From: Hymenopellis radicata
Taxonomy: Eukaryota > Basidiomycota > Agaricomycetes > Agaricales > Physalacriaceae
Direction: 5' to 3'
DNA: 64,000 nucleotides
Assembly (NCBI GenBank): GCA_015501595.1
Contig: JADNRX010000141.1
Coordinates: 1-64,000 of the forward strand
Shown here one piece after another: positions 11,446 to 23,196 of the stretch (position 1 is its first letter; each line of letters begins with the position of its first letter). The translations under genes and the position numbers were made by a program. Below the pieces are notes generated by a model that searched no databases, was not told where the DNA came from, and saw only the letters and a program-made list of their open reading frames with translations.

Positions 11446-12713
11446 GATAGACTGGTCAATGTCACCTATAGGCAATCGCTGGATCCTTCTCTTCTTATTC
11501 TTTTATAAGAAGAATCGAATTTGTATAGAATTCACCGTGAAAGGGCGAATGTTAACGTTAACGTTCCGCGTTCAGTACTTTCAGTGATCGCTCCACGAGC
11601 TTCTTCAAATTTGATATCATCAGTTATCTGCAGATAACCGTAACTGGATAGAACTCACTGAAATCGGAGCTACCTGACTGTAATTGGCAGCAGAACGTCC
11701 CGCCGCTCTCTACTGAAATTGAAACTCGTCGCCGCCGCCCCCGCCGCGTATGGGGATCAAACAGCGTATGCCAAAGCGTTTTACTTTCGCTTCTGCCATT
11801 CCGCCTTGCCTCCACCATGGACGACGACTCTGGACCTTGTTCAGGCGAATCCTGAGGGTATCGGAAGTTACAACAAATATCATAGCTCAGCCACAGTAGA
11901 ACCGATCTGCAGGACTGGCAATTGAAGCAACAATCGCGGGGATGCCATTCTTCTTCTTCTTCCGAGAGGAGAAATGTTGAATTCGCCCCTCTGCGTACAA
12001 TCTAGGAGGAAGTGGACCACGATCATATACAGGCAATGGGAAGGGAAGATGGTTAGCCAGCCGAGGGCTGGCAAAACAAACGGCCGCAAAAAACCTGCCT
12101 CAAGGTCTGGAGGATGATCAAGCGATGGTGTCTGGGAAGCCTTAATCAATGTAGCCGCATTGAGCGCACGGTCATACAAACTCCCGGGTAGCGGGAATCA
12201 TGGACGGCGACTTGGAAGGCCCGTTCTTGTTGACACGTGCCGCCGTCGATGCGGACCACATCGTCTGTCAAGAACTTTGCTTGCCGAGCCGAACACTTTT
12301 TCCTTGGTAGACAAGCTGACAGGCATCTACAAGAGGGGTTCAAAACAATTCCTACTGAGCGCTGACAGAACGCACCGGCAGATGTTTCCTGTCATTGGTG
12401 GAGTCGGCGGTACATTTCTCGCATTTCTCTCGCTTGGTGAGCTGGTTCGGTAATGCCGGATCCATTTTCGCCTTTGGGTATGTGGACGAAAGCAAACCAG
12501 GAGGACAGCACATCTCCTTCTTGCTGCGCAGTAGTGTCCTCGTCCAAATCATCCAGTTCTGGAGACAATTAAGCTAACTCGAGAGACCGAATGCCTAAGG
12601 CATTAGAGAGTATTCATTCCGGGCTTGAGTACCAATCATCATGTTGCTGCCTTAAGTAAAAGAACACAAAATCGTTACGAGGCAAACCACAATTTCCCAG
12701 CACAGTAATATCA
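11446..12713. other. Intergenic; no confident gene
   Basis: This is the 5' region of the acyl-CoA oxidase-like gene and the 3' flank of SDR-1. GTTAACGTTAACGTTCC lies about 105 bases upstream of the oxidase start, a repeated GTTAAC motif also seen near F-box B. Short frames at 12146-12552 show no motif or conserved pattern I can name. Confidence 0.4.
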
Positions 12714-13763
12714 TTACCACGCGGAATGTCCACCGTCAACCATGATGCTGTCATCTAGTTGAGTATAACGAAATTGGCAGAAAGGAAATGAACAGACTTG
12801 CTCCCCGTACAGAACGTCGATGCATTTCCCGCAAGCCAGAGTATGGCTCCTCGGAGCTCTTCTGGCTTTCCCATACGACCCATCGGGTTCTGGCTTTCCC
12901 ATGCTTTTCTGAGTTCGGGCTTAGAGGCTAGAAATGCGCCGGTCATACTGAAGAAGCGTTTAGTTAATCGAATGAAGAGTCATTAGAACGTACACTGTAT
13001 CGATATATCCGGGACTAAGGCTGTTAACTCGGATGTGATGAGGAGCCAGTTCGCAGGCCAACGAACGCGTCATCTGCAGGACCGCGGACTTGCTTGTGTG
13101 GTACGCTATCCAAGGCAGGTCCTGGGTATTGTTAGTGGCGAAAACGTTAATAGGCTATCGAATCAAGCCTACCTGATTCGCGATGGTACCTGCGATACTG
13201 CCAATGATGATGATGCTCCCTGGCGTTCCGAGACGCCTCATCTGTCGACCAGCGGCTTGGCTGGAAAACAATACACCATTGACATTGACCTTCATAAGCT
13301 AGATATGCAATCAATACGAGGAACGCCAAATGTCAGAAAATCAGATCACCTTCTCAAAGTCCTCAGCGGAATAATCCAAGCAAGGTGCACTCCCTAGAAC
13401 ACCTGCGCAACAGACGCAAATATCCAAGCGTCCCTCCTTGGCTACAATTTCCTCTGCGATGGCCCAGATCGCCTTCTGGTCTGTCGCGTCGCCTCGAATA
13501 TACTCGAGGCGGCCTTTGGCAGAGCCGGGAACCTCTGTGGCGGCATAGCGCTGTACCTTGAGCCACGACTCGTCTGGCGAGACGGGAAGATCGATGCAGT
13601 AAACGATAGCGCCAGCCTCGGCGAGAGCCAATGCAGATTCCAGACCGATACCGCGATGGGCGCCAGTGACCATGGCCACACGGTCGGTCAGAGAGAACAG
13701 GGATAAGACAGTTTCGGTTGGCTTGACATCAGAGAGTGCTGCTGCTACACCGCCAGAAGCCAT
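12714..13763 (-). CDS. Short-chain dehydrogenase/reductase, SDR-1
   Basis: Five exons: 13763-13350, 13298-13173, 13121-12994, 12947-12798, 12747-12714, summing to 852 bases (283 residues). A classical SDR: glycine-rich cofactor loop TGAHRGIG, the CVCCAGVLG strand in place of NNAG, a serine in SIIIIGSIAG, the active-site YHTSK, the SPGYIDT segment, and a C-terminal MVDGGH. Such enzymes use NAD(P)H to reduce or oxidise sugars, polyols or ketones; the substrate cannot be told. The ATG opens MASGGVAAALSD, matching the start of SDR-2 at 41645. All four introns sit at the same positions as in SDR-2, so the two are duplicates. The last intron has a weak GTCTGT donor; I placed its acceptor by the SDR-2 pattern. 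Confidence 0.9.
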
Positions 13764-13939
13764 TGAGGGTAGAATAAAGAGACCTTGGCATAGTAAGGAA
13801 GCCTTTTAAGAGGCATGCGGGATGGGACACATGATCTAAACGGAGCATAATAAAGTGGCCGACTCTGAAATGAATAAGATTAAGAGGTCGGATTGGATAC
13901 TACCGCTTCAGCATTCCAGCTGCCAGTGACCATGGGCAA

Positions 13940-13978
13940 CATCTGGAAAGGCCTATATGCATTTAGACGACTTAGGAT
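13940..13978 (+). repeat. Left terminal inverted repeat of the candidate element
   Basis: It begins CATCTGGAAAGGCCTATATG and pairs with the reverse complement of 18781-18819, with about six mismatches. Confidence 0.7.
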
Positions 13979-14029
13979 AACTTAAAGTGCTTAAAGGCTG
14001 CAAAAGCCAAAAGGCTACAGAGTTACTTT

Positions 14030-14255
14030 CGGAGAAGGTTATCGGAGACGCGCACTCTAAGTCATCTCAAGATACTTCAAGTCACTCTTAAAGCTATCAA
14101 AAAGCTCTGTAAAGGCTGCATAAAGCATGTGTCTCTGAGAACCTTCTCCAAAGATGACTTCAGTATGTCTTTCGCTTACTTATAAAGCACTCCAAAAGCA
14201 TCACAAAGCTCTCATAAAGCATGTGTCTCTGATAACCTTTTCCGAAGATGACTTC
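14030..14255. repeat. Subterminal repeats inside the left end
   Basis: A unit of about 40 bases (AAAGCATGTGTCTCTGA, then an ACCTTCTCC-like and an AAGATGACTTC word) occurs at 14121-14161 and 14215-14255. Part of it (GGAGAAGGTTATCGGAGAC) occurs inverted at 14031-14050. Such clustered short repeats near an end resemble transposase-binding subterminal motifs, which is inference. Confidence 0.6.
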
Positions 14256-14639
14256 ATGGTACTGTAGAGGTCATCTACATGCACATCAAGAGAAATGTGA
14301 AGTCTTCCGAAGATGCTGTGAAAGCCAGTCAAAAGCATCTCAAGGTACATGTTCATATAAGCTTTATTTTTAATACATCAAACAAGCAACCCGAAGCCCT
14401 ATTCTAAGCAGTTAATATCGGACTGAAACAAGATAAAAGTTAAAGAAGATGCATTGCTCAAAAGGTATATAAACATATATCTGTAGATTACATTAAGAAT
14501 ACTTAGTACCTATACCATCAATGATCCTACTCCCCATGCACTCGACCCAGCAAACCCACCATCTCCACCGCATCATGTGGTCCTCAGCACTCATCCCCAT
14601 GGTTCCCGATGGGCATCATGTCCCCAATGCTCGTCGCGA

Positions 14640-14965
14640 CGTCGTCGTCCTCGAGTGGTCGTGTCGTCATCCTCGGTGTACGTGTCCTCGTCCTCGGTGC
14701 ACATGTCCTCGTCCTCAGTGTAGGTGTCCTCATCCTCGGTGTAGGTCTCCTCGTCCTCGGTGTATGTGTCCTCGTCCTCGGTGCACATGTCCTGGTCCTC
14801 GGTGTATGTGTCCTCGTCCTCGCTGTACGTGTCCTGGTCCTCGCTGTGTGTGTCCCCAATGCTCATCGTCATCCGGAGTATGTGTCCTCGTCCTCGGGGC
14901 GTACGTGTCCTCGTCCTCGGTATACATGGCCTCCGGCACGGTGTACGTGTCCTCGTCTTCGGTGT
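14640..14965. repeat. Minisatellite with an 18-base unit
   Basis: Imperfect tandem copies of a unit near TCCTCGTCCTCGGTGTA(C/T)G run for about 320 bases. Because 18 is a multiple of three, all frames stay open. One minus-strand frame gives an acidic repeat around EDEDTYTED; plus-strand frames give CPRPRCT-like or VLVLGV-like repeats. No flanking gene structure supports any of these as protein. Confidence 0.85.
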
Positions 14966-15048
14966 ACTCGAAGGTCATGCGCGTCCTCGTCGGACTCGTC
15001 GTCGTGCTTGTCCTCGCATCCTCGTCCTGGTCGTCAAGGTCACGGTGA

Positions 15049-16740
15049 TTGTTGAGCTGGTCTTGTGGTCGTGCTGATCATGCCGAAACGCACTATCCTT
15101 GTCGTCGCGCGAAGGAGAGTCTACAACAACAGTGGCTCAAAGAAGCAAAGCAGACAAAAAAATACTCGCACCTGCTAACATCACAGCTGGTGCGTCGTCG
15201 CCATTCTGAATGGTACGACACGACACGACGTAGCAGACTCTGCAAGTCGACATGCGCAGAGCAGTGCCGTCAAACGACGTGCACAAGGCAGCGGCGGTAA
15301 GCCTCCACTTCGTCGAGAGGCTGTGGGCGAATCAGCAGCGGTGTGGTGATGGTAGGAGGACAAGGCGAATGACCAAGTCCCTGCAGTCCGATCGGAATTT
15401 AAACCGAACGGCACGTGAGGCATACGTGGCCTCACGTGCCGGCGGCAAATGGACTTGAGGAAAATTCTTGGGGGAGCGAAATCAGTGGGAGGAATGGGAA
15501 GTTGGGATAGGGAATGCACAGCGACACCACTACCATGTAGCTGGTGTTGATATCCGCCATCCAAAATATAAAAAATAAAATAAAATAGAAGAATTAACGT
15601 ACCCAAATCGCGCCGCGTGCCAGCAGACGACGCGGCGCCCCAAATCCGACCCAGACCGTGCTTGTAGCCTGCATGCCTGCAGAACAGGGTTTCTATTGTC
15701 CTAGCGCAACAGGCTTCCGTGTTGAGCCGTCCGGGGGCCTCATCGTTAGAGGGCTTAATGGCGCCATGAAGTTGGAACGTTATCCACGGCTATTGGAAGC
15801 CGTTGATACGAGTCCGGGGATCCAGATGTAAAGGTATGAGAGAGTGTGTGAGAGAGGAGAGGATACAGACGAAAGTCCGAGGCTGAATACGGCATTGTCG
15901 TCGTCGTACATGATGGTAAGAGAGAAGCGACGACGAGGAAAGGACTCTGATCACAATCCGGCAAACGCCGGATCGTGAACGGAGCATCCTCAACGTCGCT
16001 CGGAACGACGACGAGGAGCTCGGAGTAGCGAAACAACCATCGGTATTTACTGCCGTGTATGTCTAATGTTTATCCCGTGTATACTCAGGAGTTAGTTCAA
16101 CAAGGAACGTCGGGAATTTACTTACATGGCAAGTATCCCATCGGGAATGTAGAACCCAAGCCTTTCCGCTCGCTAGCACTGACCAGCTGGTTCCATTTTA
16201 TTCCAGAAATGGATTAGGTTATTCTCTCTGTCCTTTGACCCCAGAAATCCGGTAGCCGCCAGTGGTATCGAATTGTTATGTTCGTTGTTCAAGCTTGAAC
16301 AATGACTTGGAGGGGCACAACTTGGTGAGTCTTATATACTTATTAGATTTCCGTAACAATTTACAGATATATTATCATATACTACTAGACTACTCTCGCA
16401 AACTTACAGGGCACCCCATCCTCTCGTTCACCCGCCATCATCGTGAACGTCCGGCAGATTTGGCGGCGGTGACACGGACCGCGAATCCGAACAGTGTTCG
16501 GATTCGATCTCTTGCGCTCTCGCCACCACCGTCGAAGTCGACAAGGCTCTGGACGACAAACTCTGACCGCAGCTATCGACAGCAACGACATGGACGACTG
16601 CTGTGACATCTGCAACCGACTTTGAGTCGTTGCACAGTGTCACGGAGACCGACTTTGCGTCGTCTCCCTCTGACCGGACCCGACTCGCACAGCATACGGC
16701 TCTCGCTAGACGCGTAAGCCCTCGACTGAGGCTGCCTGCA
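15049..16740. other. Interior of the candidate element; no confident gene
   Basis: Only short frames in all six phases. The longer ones (for example minus 16428-16892 and 15755-16036) show no family motif. The stretch at 16600-16740 has a Ser/Thr-rich plus-strand frame (TDFESLHSVTETDFASSPSD) that could be an exon of the gene suggested at 16740-17460. Confidence 0.35.
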
Positions 16741-17460
16741 GAAGATGAGCCGACCCTGGGATAACTGGTCTCGTAAGTCCCAGAGACGACGGGCACCAAA
16801 TCATTCAAACACGGCGCTGTCGACGCGCAACCGAATGAGTATGGTGGACGATTACCAGCAGGAGGCGCATGAGGCGTGGGATACGGATGCACGGCGCAGC
16901 GTCGAGCGTGCTCGAACTCCAGCGGAGGGCATTCTAAAACGTGCGTCCATTCTTACTTGTGATATTGTCTAACTTAGAAAGTCCAAAGATGTCCATCCCG
17001 GACAGAACTGGGGTCATCGTCGCTGTCGCCCCTCCCATGGTGGAAGCGCCGCCATCGCCCCGGAATGAGTCGCGGCTCCGAAAGTGTCCCCGCCGATATT
17101 AACGACGAACAGCCTAGAGGCAGCGTGCAAGTAAGTATTTCTTTCATTTCAAAAAAATCAATTAATCTCCACCAGCCTTGCCAATGCAACGGCGGCATCG
17201 ACAGCGATGTCGCATCGACAACGACGCGTAATCGTTGCCCAGAGGGCATACTCATCGACTTGGACGATCACACGCCAGTATCCCAGCCGGTCGCCTGCGG
17301 AGGTCGACGACTTCGATCCTCCAGACTCGTTGAATACGACGACTCTGGCGCGCAGAGTGTTGGCGTCGTCTCCCTGTGGAGCAAGACGACCTCATGTGCA
17401 CTCAAGCTATTATACTCCGCCCACGACTTGCCAGGATTCGCCGTGGATACGCTGGGTGAG
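16740..17460 (+). CDS. Possible multi-exon gene of unknown function inside the element
   Basis: There are two convincing intron-like gaps: GTGCGTCC to ACTTAG at about 16940-16977, and GTAAGTATT to CCACCAG at about 17132-17175. The exons between read as acidic, Ser-rich protein, for example DINDEQPRGSVQ joined to PCQCNGGIDSD and GILIDLDDHTPVSQP. I recognise no domain. The 5' and 3' ends are uncertain, and the frame across the first intron is only one of several choices. It may be a captured or decaying gene rather than part of the element's own machinery. Confidence 0.25.
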
Positions 17461-17604
17461 TACGGACACTGCCAAGTCACCTATTTTCCTGCTGAAACTG
17501 TGTGTGTCAGAGACCGGAAGCTGGCCATGTACAAATATTTTCCTGGGCGACACGTAGGGCTTAATGAATCCTGGCAACGAGATTTATGTGCTTAGGGCTT
17601 TGAC

Positions 17605-18055
17605 ATGGAGGTCGGGCATACCCTCTACTCGACAACGGCGGCGAGTCGCTGGTTGCCCGACGACATGGAGGACATGTCGACGTCAAACATTATCCACACA
17701 CTCCCCGACGAGCTGCTCACACTAATCTTCGAGGCGGGCTCAGCGCTGACATACCGGTTGCTGTGCGGGCCCAAGTCGCCATATGTGCCCAGCCAACTCG
17801 GGTGTCTGTCAGGATTTCGCGACCAGTGCTGACCGGCTCGGTGCAGACGGGCCCGCCTATCTCTCGTCGCACTCTGCTGACGTTGTTTTCTCGGACATTC
17901 GTCCCTTTTTAAAAAGGAGTTTCCATTTCGCGTCTATCTACAACGTGAGATATCCTCCACACATCGGCCCAGGCATACCAGAAAGACCCAGTGGTTCATA
18001 CGGCCAAGAGACGAACGTATACGCGGAGGGACTACCGCAGGAGGACAGGACTTGA
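17605..18055 (+). pseudogene. F-box fragment inside the element
   Basis: STSNIIHTLPDELLTLIFEA is a typical F-box start (LPDELLTLIF). It should be followed by a segment like SQVCQ-FRD; here that segment is split between frames (CQDF at about 17805 in another frame), and a stop follows at 17830. The rest has no recognisable repeats. It is therefore a decayed or truncated F-box gene, of a type different from copies A-D. Confidence 0.45.
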
Positions 18056-18780
18056 CCAGGACAACGGCATGCTCCCACGACACGGCTACTTTGTGCTCGC
18101 ACCAGTACGTCTTGAATAAATTATTACTATTCCGTGTACTCATTCAACTCCCTCTAGTCTGTTCCCAATGCTTCAAAATCTCTGTCGAACGTGTAAGCCC
18201 TGCAGGCCGCAATGCCCTCTCAATCTCCGAAATCGTTGACACTGAATGTATGCACGGACCAGGGCCTGTTCCTTGACATTGTACTCGAGATTGGAACTCT
18301 CTTAGGTGGTTCTGTGTTTCCGAATAGACTTGTGTAGAATGCGCTGCTGCTCGTTCTGTGTCTTAGTCACCTTAGTTACTTGTAGTACGTGGCGCACAGA
18401 CCATGGTCTCCTCATAATACAACATCTCATTAATAGTGGTCTATCCTGTATGATTTCTCATCATTGTGATAGCAAACATTACGAAGATGCCACTGATGGC
18501 AAATATGCTGCAGAAACTGTCTCAAGCTGCATGAGGATAGACATATTCATAGTATGTGCATAAAGTTCCGTTGAGAGGTCTTAAGTTGATTGCAATGATG
18601 CCTTCCGTCTTATGTTGCGTAAGGATAGATATCTTCAAAGCATGTGCCTCAAGTCACCTTCAGGCGTCTTTAGCCGCCTTTTGCCATCTTAAGTTTCTCG
18701 CCATGATACATGAGCTTTGAGATATCTTTGGAGCTTTAAAGTGCTTTTACAGACTTAAGTTGGATGCTCGAACAACATGA

Positions 18781-18819
18781 ATCTTAGGATGTCTAAACGC
18801 ATATAGGCCTTTCCTGATG
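18781..18819 (-). repeat. Right terminal inverted repeat of the candidate element
   Basis: Reverse complement of the left repeat at 13940-13978. The flanks show no obvious target-site duplication. Confidence 0.7.
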
Positions 18820-19785
18820 AAGGTGTTTCTGATTTAATGTTTAACTGCTCAGTTGACCCCACGGAACCCACGGAAAGAACGATGCTTACTGCTTGAATGA
18901 AAGAGCTGAGAGTTATTCATAGCAGTAACTTTTAGTGCGGGAACACGTAACGGTGCGGATCCGCGTCTGCCTAGACGAGTGCACGTCAGATGCGGGGAGA
19001 AATAACGTGGCTGTGCACAGCGCCTTTTTTAGATTTACCACCACGTGCACCTGGCCTCCATACACATGGGCTGCAAGTGCTCTCAGCTCGGAATCACCGA
19101 ACAGGACCAGATATATGACAAGCTAGCTTGAATATGGTCTGACTCTGTATCTTTGACGTGCCTCCTCTTTATACGCGCTCCACGGCTAAAGTACTTCTAG
19201 TACGAGTCAGGCAGTCAATCAATTCAACGAAAGCAACGTCGCTCACATTGTACTGGCAGATGATACTAAGAAGGCGTCAGGACATCGCTCTAAGATTGCA
19301 GCAACTGCGGCGGATTTGCCGATTTGGGAGCCCGGTAGTGGCGACTTGGGGTCAACCCGCAAAACTTTTACTATCGGAGCTGCACACTGTCTGGTTCTGG
19401 GAGTAAGATGTGAGTAAACCTACTTCAAAATTGGAGTGATAATGAAACTTACACGACTAGGATGGTAATACTCTCGCACTTGGCCAGAACATCACGAAAA
19501 CTTGGCTAAAAAAACTTGAAAAAAACAGAACGTTACCACAGGTCACGTGATGCACGGTCCAAACGACACGCTGATTTCTTCCGTAGACTGAGATCCTTAG
19601 GAAACATACGTGGCCGAACTGCATGCTCGAGTACTCACTTGCAAATGTGCTCGCCTACCCCCTCAACTTCAAGTCGCGCGACACGATCATCATGCGCTAC
19701 TGATTCCGCGCAAGTATTTATATATCCGGTTGAATCAGCAACTCTCACAGCCGGCGATTTGTAAACCCAATCTTGAACAGCGACC
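18820..19785. other. Intergenic; no confident gene
   Basis: This holds the 5' flank of the EthD-like gene. A minus-strand frame at 18935-19130 reads like protein (LRALAAHVYGGQVHVVVNL) but lacks start, splice support or a known motif. Confidence 0.35.
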
Positions 19786-20540
19786 ATGTCTACAGAACCT
19801 CAAGGCCTCGTAACTGTTCTCGCAGAAAATGGCACAGCTGTATCGGAGGAGCGATTCAATGGTACCCGTCCTCATTTTCCTCCCCTGAATGATTTCTCTT
19901 ACTCGGACCCTTTGCTTAAGACTGGTACGACAATGAACACGCCCCTCTTCGGCTGACAGTCGACGGGTATCTGACTGCGATACGCTACAAAGCCACGGAT
20001 GAACAAAAGCCAAGTTGGCTCACCCTCTATGACCTCTCTACGCCGGAGGATGCCAACTGCCCTGCCTATCTTGCGCTCCGGAATAAAGCTTCCGCCGAAG
20101 AAGAGATTATCATGCCCAGTTTGCAGTCTCTCAGCCGGAGAGTGTACCAGCAGATTGGTGTGTACACGCACCCTTCTGCCACACCTGCCTCGTTCCCGGG
20201 GAAGTTCGTCTTAATGGTGGGTCTGGAGGTGACGAGGGAGGGAGAGGACGAGCTCAACAAGTGGTATGACGAAGAACACATGGGAATGTTGCAGAAGATC
20301 CCCGGATGGCTTGGAGGACGGCGATACACGCTCCTATCCGAAGCGGCCCGTGGGGATGCTCAGGGAAAAGCCGTCTGCAAGTACCTGGCCATCCACGAAC
20401 TTGACAATGACGACTACACGAGTCATCAGGCCTTCAAGGACGCGACGAGTACCCCGTGGCGAGCCGAAGTTATGAAAAACGTCACTGGGAAAGAGCTCCG
20501 AATGTATAAACTGCACAAGCTTTATGAAAGACCGCAATAG
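19786..20540 (+). CDS. EthD-like protein with two dimeric alpha/beta-barrel repeats
   Basis: Two exons, 19786-19861 and 19921-20540, join in frame (231 residues). The intron splits FN|DWYDNEHAP. The same signature recurs in the second half as LNKWYDEEHMGML, followed by IPGWLGGRRYTL, so the protein is a tandem of two ferredoxin-like (dimeric alpha/beta barrel, EthD-type) domains. Relatives act in ether degradation clusters or as small-molecule decarboxylases and cyclases, but most fungal ones are uncharacterised. The start MSTEPQGLVTV matches the usual first strand. There is no signal peptide, so it is likely cytosolic. Function is unknown; family placement is fairly sure. Confidence 0.85.
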
Positions 20541-21123
20541 CGGTGAGTACGCCACGCCACTTTACCTTCTCGGAAGTAACCGATGTTCTCCTCAGCTGAG
20601 AGTAGCCAAATGAAAGGAATATTAATATTGTACTTCTTCGTCGTGATCCGGGTTCCTTTGTTCCTCGATTCTACTCGTTCTCCAATGAATTGGGCCTGGA
20701 AGATTGACTCGTTGCGGGCACGATGCAAGTCCTCGTTGTCCGATGAGAACATTCCCTTGAACTTCAGGGAGAAGTCGCTAGCAGGAACTGCACGATGAGT
20801 GGCCTCGGATCCTCCTTCCCGGCGAACATGCTAACTGTCATCTCACCCTGAAATGAGGGGCATTTAGGCACTTTTCGACGTCACTCGGTGCTGCCTAGAC
20901 CATATGTCCGTGCAGTACGTCGAAATCCGTCCACGCCCAATTAGAAGGTTGGTGGCGTGTATATACTGATCCCGGTGGGTTGAGGGTTTCGTGCTTACTG
21001 AGAGTCAAAGAACAAAGCAAGGTCACATAATGCTAATCATATCTGGCATAGACGATAGATTCAATGCACATGTCCGAAGTGTCCGTAGTTACAATATTAG
21101 AGTGCGACGCGCCTGTCGTGCAT
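20541..21123. other. Intergenic between the EthD-like gene and a convergent unknown gene
   Basis: No motif-bearing frame. It contains the 3' flanks of two convergent genes and short chance frames. Confidence 0.4.
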
Positions 21124-22028
21124 TCAAACGTAGATTACTCGCTCTGTGATCACATTCTCAAGCTCAATGCTGACCCACGCGTGATCGTCGCTCTGCCTAC
21201 TGGCACTGCTGCTGACGCGCCTCTTCAAGAAGCTGAGGGGAGATTCGGGACCTACTGGAGCCGTGAAGGATCTCTTTGGGGTTGGTGGCCTCGACCGGGA
21301 GCGGGTGGATGATAAACTGGGTTTCCGAGATATGAATGCAGTAAGAGAGGTGTACGAGCTCGTAGTCGATACGATTCGTTGATGGGGAAGAGATTTCGCG
21401 GGGGTGAGAAGGAATGGCGCGGATATCTCTGGACGCGACTCTTCGCGTTGGGGCTTCCTGGCCGGCGGCGGGCAATCTAAGAAGGGCATCGGAGTGTGTG
21501 GCTCGGATATTGAGATGAAATTAGATGTGGATGTCGTAGACGTGGAAAATCGTGAAGGCTGTCGGTGTAGTTAGATATACACACATGCAAGATGAAAGGA
21601 ATGACACGAACTAGATGTGGTTCACATTCCGGATGGCCAGACTGGAGCGATTCGTAGAAGCCCTCGTCTTCATGCCATTCCAAGAACGGAGGGTCTTGTC
21701 CGTCTTCAAAATGTAACGGAGGCAATGTATACTCCTCCGACTCTGGATCCCATATCGCAAGGAATGTGAGCCTTACAGTTGGTGTGGTTGGACGCGGCGG
21801 TACGGGGAGCTGGGAAGCTGTTAGATAGGCCTGAAAGGAAGATAACAAACCCACTTCTTTCTCGGGGACCGGTGGCTTATAATGTGCGATTGTGGGGGTC
21901 ACCGATCTACTCGAGGCCTCGTCGTCCACCTCCAGCTTCTGCTGAAATGTTAGCGTACGAAGACGAGGGAAAACGCGACATACCTTTGTGTTGATTCTAA
22001 GTAAAGGCCGAAAATTAGGCGCCTTCAT
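21124..22028 (-). CDS. Unknown protein, related to the gene at 23197-24001
   Basis: A minus-strand gene with an apparent first exon MKAPNFRPLLRINTK (22028-21984), a 42-base intron and a second exon from 21941. The conserved core is LTFLAIWDPESEEYTL with LHFEDGQDPPFLEWHEDEGF. A Ser/Pro/Arg-rich tail (PTPKRSFTAPVGPE) lies in a further exon at 21489-21124, joined by an intron I could not place exactly. The core pattern (LTF-WDP-, then F-W-D/E-E-Y/F) recurs in the gene 1.2 kb downstream, so the two look like tandem paralogues. No known domain, signal peptide or membrane segment was recognised. Coding is inferred from the matching pattern and open frames. Confidence 0.45.
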
Positions 22029-23196
22029 TGAGCACCGCGAGCGAGCAGGCAATGAAAGAAAGTGATGGAGATCGCGGGTGTCTGAGAGCGAGAGGATTCA
22101 AGAGTATACAGTATATACAGAGTGCGAAGAACGAAGAGGGCCGTTCTTGATCCTGCAATAGGCCCGGTATTATATGTGAGTACAGTGAAAGAAGCGCGTC
22201 AAGGGAGTGCCTTGGGGAAAGAGGGGCCACTAGATTTCCTTATAAACCATTTTACATGAGGCCCAAAACGCTGCTGATGAGAAGCGTCGTCAAGAACACC
22301 TCGGTCGTATTATCCGATCAGGAAGGCTTTCACAGCCGAGGGAGGGGGGATATACTGGAGACATTTTGCCGACGAGGACGAGTAACGACGTAGAGAGATC
22401 GAGAAAAGCTTTGATCGTTGCCTGAGGCTTCAATGTACGAGGAATTGCTGGAATTGCAGCTTTGACTGGCCATGGAGGTTTCGGTGATGGGAGGCGGGTG
22501 TCTCATGGGTCGCGTTTAGGGATATCCACCATGCCGTACTACGTGTATCTCGACGTCTGTACACTGAATTTACGGGCGTAACGAGGTCGACATGATACTC
22601 GGCTCTTGATGGCGAACACAAAGGAAGAACTAGCTATATGCTAACAGCGGAAATGACTAGCATCATGATACTTTACAGCAATAACGTGTAGATTCATTCA
22701 AGTGGAGTCGACAACCCAAATAAACAGGAATTGAAAGAGTCCATTACGAGGGGTATACCAATAATCTGGACGAGCCGTAAGTCAAAGACGACGTTGAGTC
22801 ACCTCCTGGGTAACATCGACGCATATCCACGAGAAATGTTTGCCCCTAGCGCTCTTCCATCGTGATATGAACTTGGGTAAGGGTGGTAATCGAGAGGTGA
22901 TGGTGGGAGACCGCGTTGGCGTTGCATGATTATAGTTGTCGCGGCCCAGTACAACCAAAGGAGGCGCGGGCTTGTCGATAGGTCGAGGCTTTCTTAGCCT
23001 CCTAAGTCTGCGTCCAGTGTGCTAGTAGGATCGTAGCCGTCCGGCGGAGTGACCGCGGACCAGGCAGAGAGCGCGTCATCGTGATCAATGGCCACAAAGC
23101 TAGCAGTGAACGTAGTCCTCCTCGCGTGTGGCTCCTTGGAGGTTTCTAGTCAGCCCATGATAGTGGAGGAAGTCAAAGAGCCTACTCTTCTGGCGT
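22029..23196. other. Intergenic between two related unknown genes
   Basis: No motif-bearing frame. The short frames at 22029-22230 and 22430-22621 lack support. Confidence 0.4.

Larger units (their letters stand above)
13940..18819. mobile_element. Candidate TIR-bounded DNA element, about 4.9 kb
   Basis: The two ends are inverted copies of a 39-bp sequence (13940-13978 and 18781-18819; about 33 of 39 positions agree, core GGAAAGGCCTATATGC). Inside each end are AT-rich stretches with looser repeats of AAAGCATGTG and CTTAAG words. The interior holds a tandem-repeat array (14640-14965), possible exons at 16740-17460 and an F-box fragment at 17605-18055. I find no transposase, and no clear target-site duplication flanks the ends. 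It could be a non-autonomous element that has picked up host sequence, or an old decayed one. The class is undetermined. Confidence 0.5.

Noticed and set aside
14584..14978. Acidic or Cys/Pro-rich proteins of 80-175 residues
   Set aside because: They are frames of an 18-base minisatellite and are open on both strands only because of the repeat length.
16428..16892. A 154-residue minus-strand protein inside the candidate element
   Set aside because: No motif, no splice support, and overlapping plus-strand frames are equally open.
13940..18819. Assignment of the element to a named transposon superfamily such as KDZ
   Set aside because: No transposase was seen and no target-site duplication could be identified, so the class stays open.
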